Shown here in pieces: positions 43,719 through 52,647 of a stretch of DNA of 64,000 nt (position 1 is the stretch's first letter; each line of letters begins with the position of its first letter). Made by a program: the position numbers and the translations under genes. The stretch is taken from positions 186,001 to 250,000 of the forward strand of contig NZ_JBHSXH010000011.1 in the NCBI RefSeq assembly GCF_042662625.1, in the 5' to 3' direction. The notes beneath the pieces are model-generated. The model was not told the origin of the DNA and ran no database searches. It saw only the letters and a list, made by a program, of their open reading frames with translations. Origin of the DNA: Halopelagius fulvigenes (GTDB lineage: Archaea; Halobacteriota; Halobacteria; Halobacteriales; Haloferacaceae).

Positions 43719-45325
43719 GTCTCCGACGAGACGTCCGCCACGGGATGCGCATCGCGCGCGCGGAGTTCCGCCGGAGCGTCAGGCAGATCCTCGGAAACAA
43801 CCGCCGCCTCCTCGGAGTCGGCTTCGCCGTCCTGTTCTTCGCGGTGCAACTCCTCCTCTCGCTCCCCGCCGCCTACCTCGCCGGCCGAACCGCTCGGTCG
43901 GTCGCGGCGGTTCCGTTCCTCGCCCCCGGCGCGGTGTTGCTCCCCGCGGGGTTTCTCCTCCTCGCGACCCTCCGGACGCTGGAACGCATCGGCGGCATCG
44001 AAGCCGAGGAACTGCTGTTGACCGCCGTCCACCCGCGGGCCGTCGTCGTCGGCCTCATCGGCGCGGAAGTCCGGCGACTCGCCGTCTGGCTCGGCGTCCC
44101 CGTGACGGCTCTCGCCGTCGCGTTCGCGTTCGGACTCGGGTCGCCGTCGCTCGTCGTGACGGCGGCGCTCGTCTTACTTCCGCTCGTCTGTTGGGCCGCC
44201 GTTTGGGGCTACGCCCTCGGTATCGTCGTCCTGCGCGTCCTGCGGCGACTGCCGGGCGTCCGCCGCGTCATGAAGGCCGGCGGCGTCCTCGCTCTCGTCG
44301 TCCTCGTCGTGGGGTCGCAGTTCGCCGGCCGGTACGTCGCCGAGGAGAACGTCTCCGTCGAGGGACTACTCTCCGCGGTCGCGTTCGAACCGCTGACCGA
44401 CTACGTCGCCCTCGCGTTCCTCGGAACGCCGCTCTCCCGACCAGTGTCGCCCGAGGCGGTGGCGGTCCTCGCGGGACTGGTCGCGCTGACCCCCGTCGGA
44501 TTGGCCGTCGCCTCCCGGCAGGCGTCCGAACTGTGGCTCTCGGACGCCCCCCGCCGGGAGCGGACACGACGGACGAGTTCCTCCTCCGGGGGGTTCGCTC
44601 CGCCGCGCCCGTTCGCGCGACCGAAATCCGCTCGCGTCGCGTGGGGAACGCTCGTCCGCACCGTCCGAAACCCGCGGGAACTCAACCACCTCCTGATGGC
44701 GGTGTTCTTCCTCGGACCGGTCGGCGGCGCGTTCGTTCCGTTCTCCGGCGACGCCCTCGGACCGTTGGCGGCCGGGGTCGGCGTCGGACTCGGGACGTAC
44801 CTCGCCGGCGCGGCGTTCGGGCTGAACCCCCTCGGCGACGACCGGCCGCAGTTACCCCTGTTGTTGCTCACGAGGACGCCGACGCGGACGCTCGTTCACG
44901 GTCGGATGCTCGCCGGTCTCACGGTCGGCGTCCCCGTGGCGGTTCTCGTCCCCCTCGCGTCCGTCGCCGTCGGTGCGCCCCCGGCGTACGCACTCGCCTT
45001 CGCGGTGGCCGGCGTCGGACTGTGTCTCGCCGCCGCCGCGTTCGCCGTCGGCGTCGGCGCGGCGTACCCCGTCTACGAGGAGCGCGAGTTCTGGGGCGCA
45101 GAAACCGTCGTCCCCTCGACGCTCGTGATGATGACGTACCTGTTCGTCGTCGGCGGCGGCACGACCGTCGGCTTGGTCACCCTCTGGTTCACGCTCGCCG
45201 GTCACCTCGCCGCGACTCCCGCGTTGGTCGTGGGCGTCGGCGCGTACCTCCTGTTGACGTGCGGCGTCTCGTACGGGTCGTACCGGTACGCGGTTCGACG
45301 GTACCGCGACTACACGTTCGACTGA
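43715..45325 (+). CDS. ABC-2 type permease
   Basis: A 536-residue protein with about 12 membrane helices (for example LLGVGFAVLFFAVQLLLSLP, LVVTAALVLLPLVCWAAVWG, TVVPSTLVMMTYLFVVGGGT). It starts inside the stop of the ATPase gene (ATGA). The charged middle loop (around residues 275-310, APRRERTRRTSSSSGG) separates two six-helix halves, so it may act as a full-size permease with the ATPase as homodimer. The substrate is unknown; an envelope or stress role is possible. Confidence 0.9.
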   Translation: MSLRRDVRHGMRIARAEFRRSVRQILGNNRRLLGVGFAVLFFAVQLLLSLPAAYLAGRTARSVAAVPFLAPGAVLLPAGFLLLATLRTLERIGGIEAEELLLTAVHPRAVVVGLIGAEVRRLAVWLGVPVTALAVAFAFGLGSPSLVVTAALVLLPLVCWAAVWGYALGIVVLRVLRRLPGVRRVMKAGGVLALVVLVVGSQFAGRYVAEENVSVEGLLSAVAFEPLTDYVALAFLGTPLSRPVSPEAVAVLAGLVALTPVGLAVASRQASELWLSDAPRRERTRRTSSSSGGFAPPRPFARPKSARVAWGTLVRTVRNPRELNHLLMAVFFLGPVGGAFVPFSGDALGPLAAGVGVGLGTYLAGAAFGLNPLGDDRPQLPLLLLTRTPTRTLVHGRMLAGLTVGVPVAVLVPLASVAVGAPPAYALAFAVAGVGLCLAAAAFAVGVGAAYPVYEEREFWGAETVVPSTLVMMTYLFVVGGGTTVGLVTLWFTLAGHLAATPALVVGVGAYLLLTCGVSYGSYRYAVRRYRDYTFD

Positions 45326-45365
45326 CCGGCGAACGCGTTCGAACTCGTCGGCGTTCGGGGCGGGC

Positions 45366-45680
45366 TTACTCCCCTTCGCCTTCAAGTTCGGTCACTCGCC
45401 GTTCGAGGCGCGTAATCCGCTCCTCGTAGCCGCGCTTACCGTCCAAGAAGTTGTACACGATGATACCCAAGACGGGCAGTACGACGTACATCGTCAGCAT
45501 CAGGAGGGGGACGACGAGTTCGGGACCGCCCGGCAGTCCGGAAACGAACAGGGGGACCGTACCTCGGCGTACGGTTGGATACCGTATACGCTTCGAGAGC
45601 GGTCGCGGGGCGGGATTCGAGGACGGAACGTGAGGGAACATTCCGACCGCAATTACCGCGGCCGTTACGACCGTTCTCAC
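45366..45680 (-). CDS. Small membrane protein with coiled-coil tail
   Basis: Up to 104 residues. One membrane helix (ELVVPLLMLTMYVVLPVLGI) is followed by IVYNFLDGKRGYEERITRLE and a heptad-like end (RRVTELEGEGE). The convincing protein part begins at about PLFVSGLPGGPEL, yet no ATG, GTG or TTG lies directly before it. The frame is open to GTG 45680, which overlaps the stop of a small upstream frame (GTGA); ATG 45641 is another option. The region between the start and the core is basic and looks non-coding, so a lost start or a rare initiation codon is possible. Function unknown. Confidence 0.6.
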   Translation of the reverse strand: MRTVVTAAVIAVGMFPHVPSSNPAPRPLSKRIRYPTVRRGTVPLFVSGLPGGPELVVPLLMLTMYVVLPVLGIIVYNFLDGKRGYEERITRLERRVTELEGEGE

Positions 45681-45829
45681 CCGGTTACAGCGCTCCTAAC
45701 CTCGCTCTCCCGGAGGAAGACGGCGACCGCTCCGGCGTGAAGTGCGCCTCCGAGTGCGCTTCCCACCGGACCGACGAGGGGGACGTTCCCGAGCAGATGG
45801 TTCGCGAGTCCGAGGACGACGACGCCCAA
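45677..45829 (-). CDS. Short hydrophobic frame, possible small membrane protein or gene remnant
   Basis: From TTG 45829 there are 50 codons reading LLGVVVLGLANHLLGNVPLV and then GPVGSALGGALHAGAVAVFL, ending RESEVRSAVTG. The residues form two hydrophobic helices, and codon third positions are mostly G or C. The same frame is open further upstream (to about 45910) without a normal start codon. Its stop overlaps the GTG 45680 of the next gene as GTGA. It may be a real small membrane protein with unusual start, or a decayed gene. No annotated family recognised. Confidence 0.4.
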   Translation of the reverse strand: MGVVVLGLANHLLGNVPLVGPVGSALGGALHAGAVAVFLRESEVRSAVTG

Positions 45830-45920
45830 CAGCGTCCACCCGCGTCCGTCGGCGAGAGGCGGCCAATACGCGGCCGAGCAGAGGACGGAAGTGGCGGTGC
45901 GACCTCCATTTGAGGTGACT

Positions 45921-46937
45921 ATGCAGGCATACGAAGTCCGAGAACCCGACGCCGACTACGGGGGCGTCGTCGAAGTCGAACGCGACCGACCAACGCCGGA
46001 TGCGGACGAAGCACTCGTCCGAATTCACGCGTGTTCGCTGAACTACCGCGATTTGGCGATTGCGAACCCCGAACTCACCTACCCCGGTACGAGTCTGCCG
46101 GTGATCCCGCTCTCCGACGGGGCGGGCGAGGTGGTCGAAGTCGGCGAGGACGTGGACCGCCTCTCCGAGGGCGACCGGGTGGCGACGCCGTTCGCGCCCG
46201 ACTGGGTCGACGGGCCGTTCGCGCAGGAGAAGGCGACGCGGACGACTGGCGGGAACGTCGACGGGGCGTTGGCGCAGTACGTCACGTTCCCCGCCGAGAG
46301 CCTCCCGGTCCTGCCCGACTACCTCTCCTACGAGGAGGGGGCGACGCTCTCGTGTGCCGGCCTCACCGCGTGGCGCGCACTGATCGAGAACGGGAACCTC
46401 CGGGCCGACGAGACGGTTCTCGCACTCGGCACCGGCGGCGTCTCGACGTTCGCCCTCCAGTTCGCCTCAATGCGCGGCGCGCGGGTGGTGGTCACCTCCT
46501 CCAGCGACGAGAAGCTCGCCCGCGCCCGCGAACTCGGCGCCGACGAGACGATAAACTACGAGGAGACGCCCGAGTGGGGGGACGTCGTTCAGGAACGAAC
46601 GGGCGGCGCGGACCACGTCGTCGAAGTCGGCGGCCCCGGAACGCTCGAACGGTCGTTGCAGGCGGCGGGGATCGGCGGCCACGTCCACCTCATCGGCGTC
46701 CTCGCCGGTCCCGAGGGGAACGTGAACCCCGCGCCGATTCTCCTGAAGTCGCTCGACGTCGAGGGTCTGATGGGCGTCGGCAGTCGGAAGATGTTCGACC
46801 GGATGCTCGCCGCCATGGCGGCCGAGGAGATGGAACCCGTGATCGACCGCGTGTTCGACTTCGACGGGGTGCGAGACGCCTATCGGTACGTCGAACGAGG
46901 CGAACACCAAGGGAAAGTCGTCGTCTCGGTCGAGTAG
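45921..46937 (+). CDS. Zinc-independent MDR alcohol dehydrogenase/quinone oxidoreductase
   Basis: A 338-residue medium-chain reductase. N-terminal marks are HACSLNYRDLAI and PLSDGAGEVVEVGEDV; the nucleotide loop is LALGTGGVSTFALQFASMRG followed by VVTSSSDEKLARARELGADE. There is no cysteine cluster for structural zinc and the catalytic zinc ligands are not all present, so it belongs with the zinc-independent branch. It probably reduces quinones, enals or ketones with NAD(P)H. ATG 45921 follows GAGGTG. It diverges from the small membrane genes. Confidence 0.92.
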   Translation: MQAYEVREPDADYGGVVEVERDRPTPDADEALVRIHACSLNYRDLAIANPELTYPGTSLPVIPLSDGAGEVVEVGEDVDRLSEGDRVATPFAPDWVDGPFAQEKATRTTGGNVDGALAQYVTFPAESLPVLPDYLSYEEGATLSCAGLTAWRALIENGNLRADETVLALGTGGVSTFALQFASMRGARVVVTSSSDEKLARARELGADETINYEETPEWGDVVQERTGGADHVVEVGGPGTLERSLQAAGIGGHVHLIGVLAGPEGNVNPAPILLKSLDVEGLMGVGSRKMFDRMLAAMAAEEMEPVIDRVFDFDGVRDAYRYVERGEHQGKVVVSVE

Positions 46938-47098
46938 TCGGCCTCCGGTCCGACCGAAGCGGAACGCACCGGCCGAGAAGGAAAAGCGGCGCGCCGCAGA
47001 CGGGGGGCGCGCCGGGTAACGTCGCCGCGGGACTTACGAGCGAGCCGTTTCGAACGGCGACCGACGGTCGCGTCCGAAACGGAGGCTCTCGGACGAGA

Positions 47099-49237
47099 TT
47101 ACTCGAGGTCGAAGCGGTCGAGCTTCATCACCTTGCTCCACGTGTCCGCGAAATCGCGCACGAACTTCTCCTCTTCGCCCGCGTAGACGTTCGAGATGGC
47201 GCGAAGTCGGGAGTTCGCCCCGAAGATGAGGTCGACTCGGGAGCCCTTCCACTCGACGTCGCCCGTCTCGCGGTCGACCAGTTCGTAGACCTCTCCGGAC
47301 TCCGAGGCCTCCTCCCACTCGTAGCCCATGTCGGTCAGGTTCACGAAGAAGTCGTTGGTCAACGTCCCCGGCCGGTCGGTGAAGACGCCGAGATCGGAGT
47401 CCTGGTAGTTCGCGCCCAGCGCGCGCATGCCGCCGACCAGGACCGTCATCTCGGACGCCGTCAGGTCGAGTAGGTCGGCGTGGTCGACCAGCAGGTCCTC
47501 CGCGGGCTGGTCGTACGCGCCGCTGAAGTAGTTGCGGAACCCGTCGACCTTCGGCTTGAGCACCTCGAACGACTCCTCGTCGGTCTGCTCCTGCGTGGCG
47601 TCGGTGCGGCCGGGCTCGAACGGGATATCGATATCGTACCCGGCGTCCTCCGCGGCCTTCTCGACGGCCGCGTTACCGCCCAGCACGATGAGGTCGGCGA
47701 GCGAGACGCGCACGTCGTCGGACCGCGAGCCGTTGAACTCCTCCTGAATCGCTTCGTAGGTCGAAAGCACCGTCTCCAGCTGCGCGGGCTCGTTGACCTC
47801 CCAGCTCTTCTGGGGTTCGAGGCGGATGTGAGCGCCGTTCGCGCCGCCGCGCTTGTCGCTGTCGCGGTACGTCGACGCCGCCGCCCAGGCGGTCTTGACG
47901 AGTTGAGAGACGGAGAGGTCCGAATCGAGGATTTCTTCCTTGAGCTCGGCGGCCTCCTCCTCTCCGATGAGGTCGTAGTCGGCGTCCGGGAGGGGGTCCT
48001 GCCAGATGAACGTCTCCTCGGGGACGTCCGGACCGAGGAACCGTTCCTTCGGACCCATGTCGCGGTGGATGAGTTTGAACCACGCCCGCGCGAAGGCCGC
48101 TTGGAACTCCTTCGGGTCCTCGCGGAAGCGCTCGATTATCTCGCGGAACTCCGGATCCCGCTTGAGAGCGAGGTCCGACGTCATCATCATGGGGGCGTGC
48201 TTCTTCGACGGGTCGTGGGCGTCCGGCACGGTGTCGTGCGCCTCCTCATCGACCGGCTCCCACTGCTTCGCCCCGGCGGGACTCTCCGTCAGCTCCCACT
48301 CGTAGTCGAGCAGGTTGTCGAGGTAGGAGGTGTCCCACATCGTCGGCCAGGCGTTCCACGCGCCCTCGATGCCGCTGGTGGTCGTGTCGGGGCCCTTGCC
48401 GGAGTCGGTCCAGCCGAGACCCTGGTCCTCGATCGGAGACGCTTCGGGCTCGGGGCCGAGGTCCCCGTCGGAGGCACCGTGGGACTTGCCGAACGTGTGT
48501 CCGCCGGCGATGAGCGCGGCCGTCTCCTCGTCGCTCATCGCCATGCGGCCGAACGCCTTCCGGATGTTCTCCGCCGACGCGAGCGGGTCCGGATTACCGT
48601 TCGGCCCCTCGGGGTCCACGTAGATGAGGCCCATCACGGTGGCACCGAGCGGTTCGTCGAGCTCGCCGTCCTCGTCGAAGCGTTCGTCCTGCGGCGCTTC
48701 CCACTCCGTCTCGGGGCCCCAGTAGACGGCCTCGTCGGGCTCGAACTCGTCCTCGCGCCCGCCGGCCCAGCCGAGCGTCTCCATCCCCATCGATTCGAGG
48801 GCGGTGTTCCCGGCGAGGACGATCAGATCGGCCCACGAGAGCTTGCGGCCGTACTTCTGCTTTATCGGCTCCAACAGACGGCGAGCCTTGTCGAGGCTCA
48901 CGTTGTCGGGCCAGCTGTTGAGGGGCGCGAAGCGCTGGTTCCCGCCGGACGCGCCGCCGCGGCCGTCCACCGTGCGGTACGTACCGGCGCTGTGCCACGC
49001 CATGCGGATGAAGAGCGGCCCATAGTGGCCGTAGTCGGCGGGCCACCAGTCCTGCGACGTCGTCATCAGGTCCTTCAGGTCCGCCTTCACCTCGTCGAGG
49101 TCGAGCGTCTGGAACTCCTCGGCGTAGTCGAAGTCCTCGCCGTACGGACCGACGTTCTCGGCGTTCTGGTCGAGGACGTCTAACTTCAGCTTGTTCGGCC
49201 ACCACTCGTGATTGCGCTTGCGTTTGTTTTCAGACAT
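47099..49237 (-). CDS. katG: Catalase-peroxidase
   Basis: A 712-residue two-domain haem enzyme, the usual KatG length. The N-terminal domain shows the distal triad FIRMAWHSAGTYR (Arg, Trp, His) and the proximal His ALIAGGHTFGKSHG. The C-terminal domain repeats the fold without haem (DLIVLGGNAAVEKAAEDAG). It converts hydrogen peroxide to water and oxygen and has peroxidase activity; it is cytoplasmic. Acidic composition and the N-terminal MSENKRKRNHEWWPNKL match haloarchaeal KatG. The gene stands alone, with an AT-richer region upstream (49238-49370) for its promoter. Confidence 0.98.
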   Translation of the reverse strand: MSENKRKRNHEWWPNKLKLDVLDQNAENVGPYGEDFDYAEEFQTLDLDEVKADLKDLMTTSQDWWPADYGHYGPLFIRMAWHSAGTYRTVDGRGGASGGNQRFAPLNSWPDNVSLDKARRLLEPIKQKYGRKLSWADLIVLAGNTALESMGMETLGWAGGREDEFEPDEAVYWGPETEWEAPQDERFDEDGELDEPLGATVMGLIYVDPEGPNGNPDPLASAENIRKAFGRMAMSDEETAALIAGGHTFGKSHGASDGDLGPEPEASPIEDQGLGWTDSGKGPDTTTSGIEGAWNAWPTMWDTSYLDNLLDYEWELTESPAGAKQWEPVDEEAHDTVPDAHDPSKKHAPMMMTSDLALKRDPEFREIIERFREDPKEFQAAFARAWFKLIHRDMGPKERFLGPDVPEETFIWQDPLPDADYDLIGEEEAAELKEEILDSDLSVSQLVKTAWAAASTYRDSDKRGGANGAHIRLEPQKSWEVNEPAQLETVLSTYEAIQEEFNGSRSDDVRVSLADLIVLGGNAAVEKAAEDAGYDIDIPFEPGRTDATQEQTDEESFEVLKPKVDGFRNYFSGAYDQPAEDLLVDHADLLDLTASEMTVLVGGMRALGANYQDSDLGVFTDRPGTLTNDFFVNLTDMGYEWEEASESGEVYELVDRETGDVEWKGSRVDLIFGANSRLRAISNVYAGEEEKFVRDFADTWSKVMKLDRFDLE

Positions 49238-49708
49238 CAGTTATCTCTCCTAGTTCGAAATGTACGAGTATCGCTTATGAACTCTACGATAATTCTTCGT
49301 CTCACAGTTCTAATTGTCTTCACTAAGAAAGAGGAGTTCGGGGCTCCTAAAATTATCTTTAGCAAATGACAACCGAGTTCTCACCGAGCGTAACGTGCGG
49401 ACACGGCGACGACGCCGAGAGAATCAGCTGTGTATCGGGGATATACGGAGATACCGGCCGAACCTACATCGTTAGCGGTATCTCGGTCGAGTCGGATGTG
49501 TCTCGCGATAGTTATTCCGCTCCTCGAATCGTGAGGAAAGTAGATGCCGAACGACGTGAACGGAGCGATAGTTTGAGTAGTCGAACCGGGAGGTCTGGGC
49601 TGATCACAGGTGTACTCCGTGCCCCGCACTCGCTCACGTCCCCATTCGGACCGGAACCGCGGCCGAACGGACGCCCCGACCCGTCTCGATCGGCCGCGGC
49701 ACGTCCGC
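49238..49708. other. Intergenic region, 471 bp
   Basis: Upstream of katG (minus strand) and downstream of the TPP-enzyme gene (minus strand). Positions 49250-49365 are AT-richer (AAATTATCTTTAGC around 49349) and likely contain the katG promoter. A plus-strand frame from ATG 49366 of about 150 codons loses haloarchaeal character after its first half and overlaps the antisense of the next gene, so it was not called. Confidence 0.45.
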
Positions 49709-51289
49709 CTACTCGACTTCGACCGCTATCAACGACATGTCGCTGCCGACCGCCTCCTCGACGGCCTCTCGGAGTTCAGCCCGCGACTGCGGGCGGTAGC
49801 CGTCGATTCCGAAGCTCTCGGCGAAGGTGACCAAGTCGGGGTTCGACAACCCCGTCCCGAACGCCTCGCCGGTGTGGTCACGTTGCTTCTCGGAGATGAG
49901 GCCGTAGTCGTCGTCCACGAAGACGACGACGGTGAACTCGCAGCCGATTCGGGTCGCCGTCTCGAGTTCGGCGGCGTTCATCAGAAAGCCGCCGTCGCCC
50001 GTCGCGGCGACGACGTTCCCGTCCGTCGCGAGGTCAGCGGCGACGCCGCCGGGGACCGAGATCCCCATCGAGGCGAGGCCGTTCGAGACGATGCAGGTGT
50101 TCGGTTCGTACGTCGGGAAGTTCTGCGCTATCGCCATCTTGTGACTCCCCACGTCGGAGAGGAGAACGTCCTCCGGGTCCATCGCCTCCCGCAGGACGGG
50201 CAGAACCCCCTGGACGGAGAAGGGTGCGGCGTCGGAGGGTTCGGCGGCCACGTCCTCGACGATGCGTTCGCGCAGGTCGGCGTACCACTCGGGGTCGAAC
50301 CCCAGCTCGCTCGCCCCGCACCACTCGGTCAGCGCTTCGAGCGTTCGGCCGATGTCGGCGACCACCTCGACGGCGGGGTTGTACGCCTCGTACACCTCCG
50401 CCGGTTCGGTGTCGACGTGGACGACGGGGGTGTCGCTCCGCCCCCACTTCGCCGGGTCGTGCTCGGCGATGTCGTAGCCAACCGTGAGCACGAGGTCCGC
50501 CTGTTCGATGGCGCTGGCCGCCTCGCCGTCCGCGCCCGAATCGAGCGTCATCAGCGAGTGCTCGTCGGCGTCCGACACCGCGCCTTTGCCCATGTACGTC
50601 GAAGCGACCGGGAGGTCGGTGACGCGCACCAACTCGCGAAGCTGCGACGCCGCGTGCGTCCGAACCGCGCCGTTGCCGGCGATTATCAGCGGTCGGTCCG
50701 CCTCCCGGAGCAACTCCTTCACGCGGTCTAGCGTGTCCGCGTCGGGGGCGGCGAAGCGAACGTCCTCCCGGACGGGAAGCGGACGCGCCTCCGTCTCCTC
50801 GGCCGCCACGTCCTCGGGGAGTTCGAGGTGGGTCGCGCCGGGTTTCTCGTACTCGGCGACTTTGAACGCCTTGCGGACCGACTCGTGGATGATGTCCGGG
50901 TCGTCCAGTTGGGTGTTCCACTTCGTCACCGACTCGTAGATTCTGACGACGTTGATGGCCTGGTGGCTCTCCTTGTGGAGTCGTTCGAGTCCGCCCTGGG
51001 CGGTGACGGCCACCAGCGGACTCTTGTCGCGGTGGGCGTCGGCGACGCCCGTGAGCAGGTTGGTCGCGCCCGGACCGAGCGTCGAGAGGCAGACGCCCGC
51101 CTCGCCCGTCAACCGGCCGTGGACGTCGGCCATGAACGCGGCCCCCTGTTCGTGCCGAACCGGGACGAACGTCACGTCCGAGTCGCGGAGCGAAAACAGG
51201 AGGTCCTCCGTCTCCTCGCCGGGGATGCCGAAGACGTGTTCGACGCCCTCGCGTTCCAGACACTCGACGAACAGGTCGGACGCCTTCAT
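49709..51289 (-). CDS. TPP-dependent enzyme, acetolactate-synthase large-subunit-like
   Basis: A 526-residue thiamine-diphosphate enzyme. The N-terminal domain has VEHVFGIPGEETEDLLFSLR, with the conserved Glu of the TPP activation site, and LSTLGPGATNLLTGVADAHRDK. The C-terminal TPP site shows ATGDGGFLMNAAELETATRI (GDG...N motif) and VVVFVDDDYGLISEKQ. The length is somewhat shorter than typical acetolactate synthase and no regulatory small subunit gene is nearby, so it may be a 2-oxo-acid decarboxylase or carboligase rather than IlvB. Its ATG overlaps the stop of the aldehyde dehydrogenase gene, which supports a shared pathway. Confidence 0.9.
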   Translation of the reverse strand: MKASDLFVECLEREGVEHVFGIPGEETEDLLFSLRDSDVTFVPVRHEQGAAFMADVHGRLTGEAGVCLSTLGPGATNLLTGVADAHRDKSPLVAVTAQGGLERLHKESHQAINVVRIYESVTKWNTQLDDPDIIHESVRKAFKVAEYEKPGATHLELPEDVAAEETEARPLPVREDVRFAAPDADTLDRVKELLREADRPLIIAGNGAVRTHAASQLRELVRVTDLPVASTYMGKGAVSDADEHSLMTLDSGADGEAASAIEQADLVLTVGYDIAEHDPAKWGRSDTPVVHVDTEPAEVYEAYNPAVEVVADIGRTLEALTEWCGASELGFDPEWYADLRERIVEDVAAEPSDAAPFSVQGVLPVLREAMDPEDVLLSDVGSHKMAIAQNFPTYEPNTCIVSNGLASMGISVPGGVAADLATDGNVVAATGDGGFLMNAAELETATRIGCEFTVVVFVDDDYGLISEKQRDHTGEAFGTGLSNPDLVTFAESFGIDGYRPQSRAELREAVEEAVGSDMSLIAVEVE

Positions 51290-52647
51290 TCGACCCACAC
51301 CGTCTTCTCGTTGAGGAACTCCTTGATTCCGACCTCGGAGAGCTCGCGCCCGTAGCCCGACTCCTTGACCCCGCCGAACGGCACGCGGGGGTCGGACTTC
51401 ACCAGCTGGTTGACGTAGACGCACCCGGCGTTTATCCGGCGGGCGAGGCGTTCTCCGCGTTCGCGGTCCTCGGTCCAGACGCTCGCGCCGAGGCCGAACT
51501 GGGTGTCGTTGGCCTTCTCGACCGCCTCCTCCTCGTCCGACACCTCGTAGACGGTGGCGACCGGACCGAACATCTCCTCGGTGTCGGCGGGGCACCCCTC
51601 GGGCACGTCGGTCAGGACGGTCGGCGGGTAGTACGCCCCCTCTCGGTCCATCGGTTCGCCGCCGAGGGCGACGTTCGCACCGGCTTCGACGCTCTCCTCG
51701 ACCTGTTCGTGGAGGTCCTCCAACAGACTCTCCTTCGCCTGCGGGCCGACGTCAGTCTCCTCGTCCGTCGGATCGCCGACGACGTAGGAGTCTATCTCCT
51801 CGACGAACCGGTCGAGGAACTCGTCGTAGACGGCCTCGTGGACGACGAAGCGCTTGGCGGCGATGCAGGACTGGCCGCCGTTCTGGTTGCGGGCCCACGC
51901 GCCGGTTTCGACGGCGTCGTCGAGGTCGGCGTCGTCCAAGACGACGTAGGGGTCGCTCCCGCCGAGTTCGAGGACGGTCTTCTTCAGGTTCTCCCCGGCG
52001 GCGGCGGCGACTGCGCGGCCCGCCGGTCCGCTTCCGGTGAGCGTCGCCGCGCGAACTCGGTCGTCTTCGACGATGTCGTCCACGAGGTCCGAGGGAATCA
52101 GGAGCGACTGGAAGACGTCCTCCGGGTACCCTGCCTCGCGGAACACCTCCTCTATGGCCTTCGCGCACCCCGGCACGTTCGAGGCGTGCTTCAACAGGCC
52201 GACGTTGCCCGCCGTCACGTACGGCGCCGCGAACCTGAACACCTGCCAGAAGGGGAAGTTCCACGGCATGACCGCCAGCACCGGCCCGATGGGTTCGTAG
52301 ACGGTCTTGACCGTCGAACCCGACGGACTCGGGTGGTGTTCGGGTTCGAGGTACGCGCTGGCGTGTTCCGCGTAGTGGTCGCACGCCCACGCGCACTTCT
52401 CGACTTCCGACACCGCCTGCGTGATGGGCTTGCCCATCTCGCGGGTCATCGTCTCGGCGTACTCGCGCTTGTTCTCCCGAAGCACCTCGCCAGCCGCCTC
52501 CAGCAACTCCTCGCGTTCGCGTAGCGGGCGCTCCCGCCAGTCGTCGAACGCGTCCGTCGCCCTCCCGAGGGCGTCGTCCACGTCCTCCTCCGTCTGTGTC
52601 TCGTACGTCTCTACCTCCTCTCCGGTCGCGGGATTGACGACGTCCAT
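51286..52647 (-). CDS. Aldehyde dehydrogenase (succinate-semialdehyde type)
   Basis: A 453-residue ALDH. The catalytic Cys lies in NQNGGQSCIAAKRFVVHE and the catalytic Glu in LELGGSDPYVVLDDADLDD. Further family marks are PIGPVLAVMPWNFPFWQVFR, LTGSGPAGRAVAAAAGENLK and the C-terminal PFGGVKESGYGRELSEVGIK. The short length and SESxxGREL ending fit the GabD-like subgroup that oxidises succinate semialdehyde or related aldehydes with NAD(P). It is the first gene of a two-gene operon with the TPP enzyme (ATGA overlap). Together they could decarboxylate a 2-oxo acid and oxidise the aldehyde; this is inference. Confidence 0.95.
   Translation of the reverse strand: MDVVNPATGEEVETYETQTEEDVDDALGRATDAFDDWRERPLREREELLEAAGEVLRENKREYAETMTREMGKPITQAVSEVEKCAWACDHYAEHASAYLEPEHHPSPSGSTVKTVYEPIGPVLAVMPWNFPFWQVFRFAAPYVTAGNVGLLKHASNVPGCAKAIEEVFREAGYPEDVFQSLLIPSDLVDDIVEDDRVRAATLTGSGPAGRAVAAAAGENLKKTVLELGGSDPYVVLDDADLDDAVETGAWARNQNGGQSCIAAKRFVVHEAVYDEFLDRFVEEIDSYVVGDPTDEETDVGPQAKESLLEDLHEQVEESVEAGANVALGGEPMDREGAYYPPTVLTDVPEGCPADTEEMFGPVATVYEVSDEEEAVEKANDTQFGLGASVWTEDRERGERLARRINAGCVYVNQLVKSDPRVPFGGVKESGYGRELSEVGIKEFLNEKTVWVE

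Noticed and set aside
47480..49183. Plus-strand open frame of 567 codons opposite katG
   Set aside because: The minus strand is an unmistakable catalase-peroxidase; the plus frame has no domain character.
49366..49830. Plus-strand frame of 154 codons between katG and the TPP-enzyme gene
   Set aside because: Second half is basic and antisense to the TPP-enzyme gene; the first half shows no family likeness or coding bias.
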